Source: Hyphomicrobium sp. (GTDB lineage Bacteria; Pseudomonadota; Alphaproteobacteria; Rhizobiales; Hyphomicrobiaceae). Taken from it: DNA of 64,000 nucleotides. Where the stretch lies: contig NZ_JAIETU010000005.1 in the NCBI RefSeq assembly GCF_019744875.1, positions 744,001 through 808,000 on the forward strand, in the 5' to 3' direction. Numbering within the stretch: position 1 is the first letter of the stretch; the number at the start of each line of letters is the position of its first letter. Below, in pieces: positions 60,168 to 64,000 of the stretch. The translations under genes were made by a program, and so were the position numbers. The notes below the pieces were generated by a model, which was not told where the DNA came from, did no database searches, and was given only the letters and a program-made list of their open reading frames with translations.

Positions 60168-60554
60168 GTGCTCGACCATATCGGTTTGCCGGTCTCCGAT
60201 TTCGAACGCTCGAAAGCGTTTTATACCGCGGTGCTCGCGCCGCTCGGCATCAGCCTGCTTCTGGAAAAGGATTTGTCGGACGAAGGCGGCCCCGCCGGAT
60301 ATTGCGGTTTCGGCGTTGATCGGCCCCAGTTCTGGATTGGAACCGGAAAGCCATTTACCGGCCGCTTGCATGTCGCATTTGCTGCTACAAGCCGAAATCA
60401 GGTTTCGGACTTTTATAAAGCGGCCCTGGCGGCCGGTGCAAAAGACAATGGTCCGCCCGGCCTTCGCCCGCATTATCACGCGAACTACTTTGGTGCCTTC
60501 GTCATTGACCCGGACGGTCACAATGTCGAAGCCGTCAGCCATCTGCCGGAATAA
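60168..60554 (+). CDS. VOC-family (glyoxalase-like) protein
   Basis: MLDHIGLPVSDFERSKAFYTAVLAPLGI...; NYFGAFVIDPDGHNVEAVSH. Confidence 0.9.
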   Translation: MLDHIGLPVSDFERSKAFYTAVLAPLGISLLLEKDLSDEGGPAGYCGFGVDRPQFWIGTGKPFTGRLHVAFAATSRNQVSDFYKAALAAGAKDNGPPGLRPHYHANYFGAFVIDPDGHNVEAVSHLPE

Positions 60555-60573
60555 GCGCGCGCCCAAAAACAAC

Positions 60574-60607
60574 AAGACCGGTGGCGCGTCCCGCAGCCAC
60601 CGGTCTT
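60574..60607. terminator. Convergent terminator: AAGACCGGTGGC-N10-GCCACCGGTCTT
   Basis: Perfect 12-bp stem; minus-strand readout followed by GTTGTTTTTGGG. Confidence 0.8.
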
Positions 60608-60688
60608 CAAGTTGGAACTGAATCCAAAAAAGAGCCGCGACACCCGCGCCCTGTTGCCCAGACAGGTGCGGGGAGGCGGGTCCGCCTA

Positions 60689-60868
60689 TTAAGCGGCCTT
60701 CTTCTTCTTTGCAGCCGGCTTCGCAGCCTTGCGAGCGGCAGGCTTAGCGGCCTTGCGAGCAGCCGGCTTCGCGGTCTTGCGAGCGGCGGGCTTTGCAGCG
60801 GCCTTACGAACAGCCGGCTTCTTCGCCTTAGCGCGAGCCGGAGCCTTCTTCACAGCAGTCTTAGCCAT
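60689..60868 (-). CDS. Histone H1-like Lys/Ala/Pro-rich DNA-binding protein, 59 aa
   Basis: MAKTAVKKAPARAKAKKPAVRKAAAKPAARKTAKPAARKAAKPAARKAAKPAAKKKKAA*; RBS GGGAGAGAA; absent from ORF track because of length. Confidence 0.85.
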   Translation of the reverse strand: MAKTAVKKAPARAKAKKPAVRKAAAKPAARKTAKPAARKAAKPAARKAAKPAAKKKKAA

Positions 60869-60909
60869 AGGTTCTCTCCCTCTAAATCGTCCGAATCATT
60901 TCGAACAAA

Positions 60910-60936
60910 AAAATCATGAGCAAATTCGATGATTTT
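60910..60936. repeat. Inverted repeat AAAATCAT-N11-ATGATTTT upstream of the histone-like gene
   Basis: Perfect 8-bp arms in an AT-rich upstream region. Confidence 0.5.
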
Positions 60937-61142
60937 GTTGACATGAAAAGTGGATTCGTCCTGCAGATTCATCGGAATTCGACCAAAAGTGTTGCGCCAA
61001 GTCTACAATTTTGTCGATATTTGAAAGTGCTACGGCGAATTTCTCATAGCGACGTGAGCTTCGCGACGCGAAAGCGAGCGCGAAAAACGGCGTCGCGAGT
61101 CGCGAAACGGACTCGGATTCGGAAAATTCTGGGAGCGGAATG

Positions 61143-61718
61143 CTACGCCGCGAGGCCGACGCGGCGTTGCAGATCGAGGACCGCCATCATGAAGTCCATG
61201 CGGTCTTCGACGGCCTCGGCGAAGAGCGAAAAGTAGTTCGCTTCCTGCGGGACGATCTCGCCGATCACTTCGCCGAGCTCGAAACGGAGCTCTGCATCGT
61301 GCTTGCGGGCGATGGCCTGCATGCCGGCGTTCGATGCCAGGCAGCTGATATAGAGAAGGTGCACACCGCGGTTGCGGGCGGCGCGGATGACGCGGCCCAT
61401 CATCTCGGTTCCGAGACCCTGGTCCTGGAATGCGCTCTCGACCGAGAAGGCGGCTTCGGCTTCATTGCCCCAGATGGGACCCAGCTTCTTCAGCTCGGCC
61501 GCGGCGCGAACCTGGCCGTCCTCGACATAAGCAAAGACAGTCGAGCCCGCGTCGGCCATCTGGCGCGCGTAGTCCTCGATGAAGCTGTCCGAGACACCGT
61601 GCGCGAACCGCATGGCCCGGCTCGTCTTGTCGAGCCGAAGCAGGTGGTCGCGGAACAGCGCCTGTTCGTGCGGCCATAACTTGCGGAACGTGCCGTGGAC
61701 ATTTGTCGTGTCGGTCAT
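61143..61718 (-). CDS. GNAT-family N-acetyltransferase
   Basis: AFSVESAFQDQGLGTEMMGRVIRAARNRGVHLLYISCLASNAGMQAIARKH. Confidence 0.88.
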   Translation of the reverse strand: MTDTTNVHGTFRKLWPHEQALFRDHLLRLDKTSRAMRFAHGVSDSFIEDYARQMADAGSTVFAYVEDGQVRAAAELKKLGPIWGNEAEAAFSVESAFQDQGLGTEMMGRVIRAARNRGVHLLYISCLASNAGMQAIARKHDAELRFELGEVIGEIVPQEANYFSLFAEAVEDRMDFMMAVLDLQRRVGLAA

Positions 61719-62035
61719 CTGTGTTCTCCCCGGAGGCGGGGCATGAGCTTTCGCCATATCCGTTCTCCGTATCGCAGGGCGCAGCGGGATCCGCCGCGGT
61801 GCTCTGTAGATATGTTGAGTTGTGCGCTGCACAATGGCGCAAATCTATGACATTTAAGCCATTCCGTGATTTTCTGTGGGGCTGTGGCCCCGAAAATGCG
61901 CTGCAGTGCAAGAAACGCGGGGCAGCGTTGTTCGCACTGCAGAGGCGGGCGCTTGCGCAATTCAGTTTGAGGGGCCGGGCGCATCTGGCAGGGTCGCGGC
62001 CCGGCGACAATGGCGGTCAGCGGCGGGGTCGGTGA

Positions 62036-63145
62036 TTGGGCAATTCGGTTCTGGAGCACTACGAGCGGCGCGTCGCCCTCGGCGAAATCGAGCCCGATGC
62101 GGCCCAGCATGACGCCGCGCGGCGGCTCGATGCGCTGTCGCGTGCGCTCGACGACTGGCGGCTGCAGCGGCAGGGCGGACGGCTCGCCGCCTTTTTTAAA
62201 TCCAAGGTGCCACCACCGCGCGGGCTCTATCTGCACGGCGGCGTCGGGCGCGGCAAAACCATGCTGATGGATCTCTTTCACGATGCGACGGCGTTCACGC
62301 CGAAGCGCCGGCTGCACTTCCACGCGTTCATGAGCGAGGTGCACGAACGAATCCAGCGCGGGCGGGCCACCACGGACGGCGATCCCATTCCCTTCGTGGC
62401 GGCGGAGATCGCGGCCGAGGCGGGGCTATTGTGTTTCGACGAGCTCACGATCACGGACATCGCGGACGCGATGATCCTGGCGCGGCTGTTCAAGGCACTG
62501 TTTGCGCGTGAGGTCGTGGTGGTCGCAACCTCGAATGCGCCGCCCGAGCGGCTTTACTGGAACGGTCTCAACCGCCAGCTCTTCCTGCCGTTCATCGCGC
62601 TGCTGGAGCAGCACATGGATACGGTCGAGCTCAAGTCCGCCAAGGATTTCCGCCTCGACAAGCTCGTGGGGCGCCCTCTTTATTTCACGCCGTGCGATGC
62701 GGCGGCGGCGGCCGGCGTCGAGGACCATTGGGTGCGGCTGACCGGTCAGCATCCGGGCGCGCCGACGTTCCTGGACGTCAAGGGGCGGCAGGTGCGCGTG
62801 CCGATGGCCTCCATGGGGGTTGCGCGCTTTTCATTCGCCGACTTGTGCGAGAAGCCGCTCGGGGCGCTCGACTATCTCCATATCGCGCATGCCTTCCATA
62901 CGGTCGTGATCGAGGGCGTGCCGGTGCTGACGCCGGAGCGGCGCAACGAGGCCCGGCGGCTGATCCATCTGATCGATACGCTCTACGATTGCCGGACGTC
63001 GCTGATCATGTCGGCGGAGGCGGAGCCGGATCACCTTTATCCCGAGGGAGAGGGATCGCAACTGTTCGAGCGGACGGCGTCGCGCCTCATGGAAATGCGC
63101 AGCGAGGCCTATCTTGCCCGGGCGGCGGAATTGCGCGGTGATTAG
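62036..63145 (+). CDS. zapE: Cell division protein ZapE / AFG1-family ATPase
   Basis: GLYLHGGVGRGKTMLMDLF (Walker A), LLCFDELTITDIADAMIL (Walker B), RLIHLIDTLYD. Confidence 0.95.
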   Translation: MGNSVLEHYERRVALGEIEPDAAQHDAARRLDALSRALDDWRLQRQGGRLAAFFKSKVPPPRGLYLHGGVGRGKTMLMDLFHDATAFTPKRRLHFHAFMSEVHERIQRGRATTDGDPIPFVAAEIAAEAGLLCFDELTITDIADAMILARLFKALFAREVVVVATSNAPPERLYWNGLNRQLFLPFIALLEQHMDTVELKSAKDFRLDKLVGRPLYFTPCDAAAAAGVEDHWVRLTGQHPGAPTFLDVKGRQVRVPMASMGVARFSFADLCEKPLGALDYLHIAHAFHTVVIEGVPVLTPERRNEARRLIHLIDTLYDCRTSLIMSAEAEPDHLYPEGEGSQLFERTASRLMEMRSEAYLARAAELRGD

Positions 63146-63263
63146 GCACACGCGTGTTCGGAGCCTGCGCATTCCGTCGAATCACGGCGATCAACAGCCG
63201 TCGGACTTGAGCGCACTCACATTTCGTCCTACCAAAGCCGGATATTTTCTCGTCTCCAGATGA

Positions 63264-64000
<737 letters not shown>

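Noticed and set aside
61041-61130. Dense GCGA/TCGCGA motifs downstream of the GNAT gene
   Set aside because: No regular period or consistent unit; likely compositional.
61820-61834. TTGTGC-GCT-GCACAA dyad upstream of the GNAT gene as a lux-box-like site
   Set aside because: Too short to distinguish from chance in a GC-rich genome, and no LuxR-type regulator is in the window.

Overview
This 64 kb window is high-GC chromosome with the gene content and regulatory style of an alphaproteobacterium (Rhizobiales/Hyphomicrobiaceae-like, inferred). It is mostly housekeeping genes: tesB (partial), glnK-amtB-amtB plus a third amt, leuS-lptE-holA, argE-apaG-metZ, dcd, dapE/dapD, argH-lptM-lysA, pbpC plus alpha-2-macroglobulin, the pst-phoU-phoB operon, sdhB, zapE and mdh (partial). 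I found no rRNA, tRNA, IS element, prophage or CRISPR array. The strongest unusual signals are: (1) a 122-aa 'mini-flagellin' (28432-28800) with flagellin-like N- and C-terminal D0 segments joined by a short linker; (2) three inverted repeats of identical 27-bp geometry, about 70 bp apart, between divergent yggS and a Fic-winged-helix gene; (3) a SAM-II riboswitch followed by an intrinsic terminator upstream of metZ; (4) near-identical sigma-54-like elements (TTGGCAYR-N4-TTGA) upstream of three ammonium transporter loci; (5) a putative HTH protein with a phasin-like tail, preceded by a perfect inverted repeat; (6) two short genes missing from the supplied ORF track, a 59-aa histone-H1-like protein and a 40-aa membrane peptide; (7) a BIME/MITE-like composite inverted repeat.
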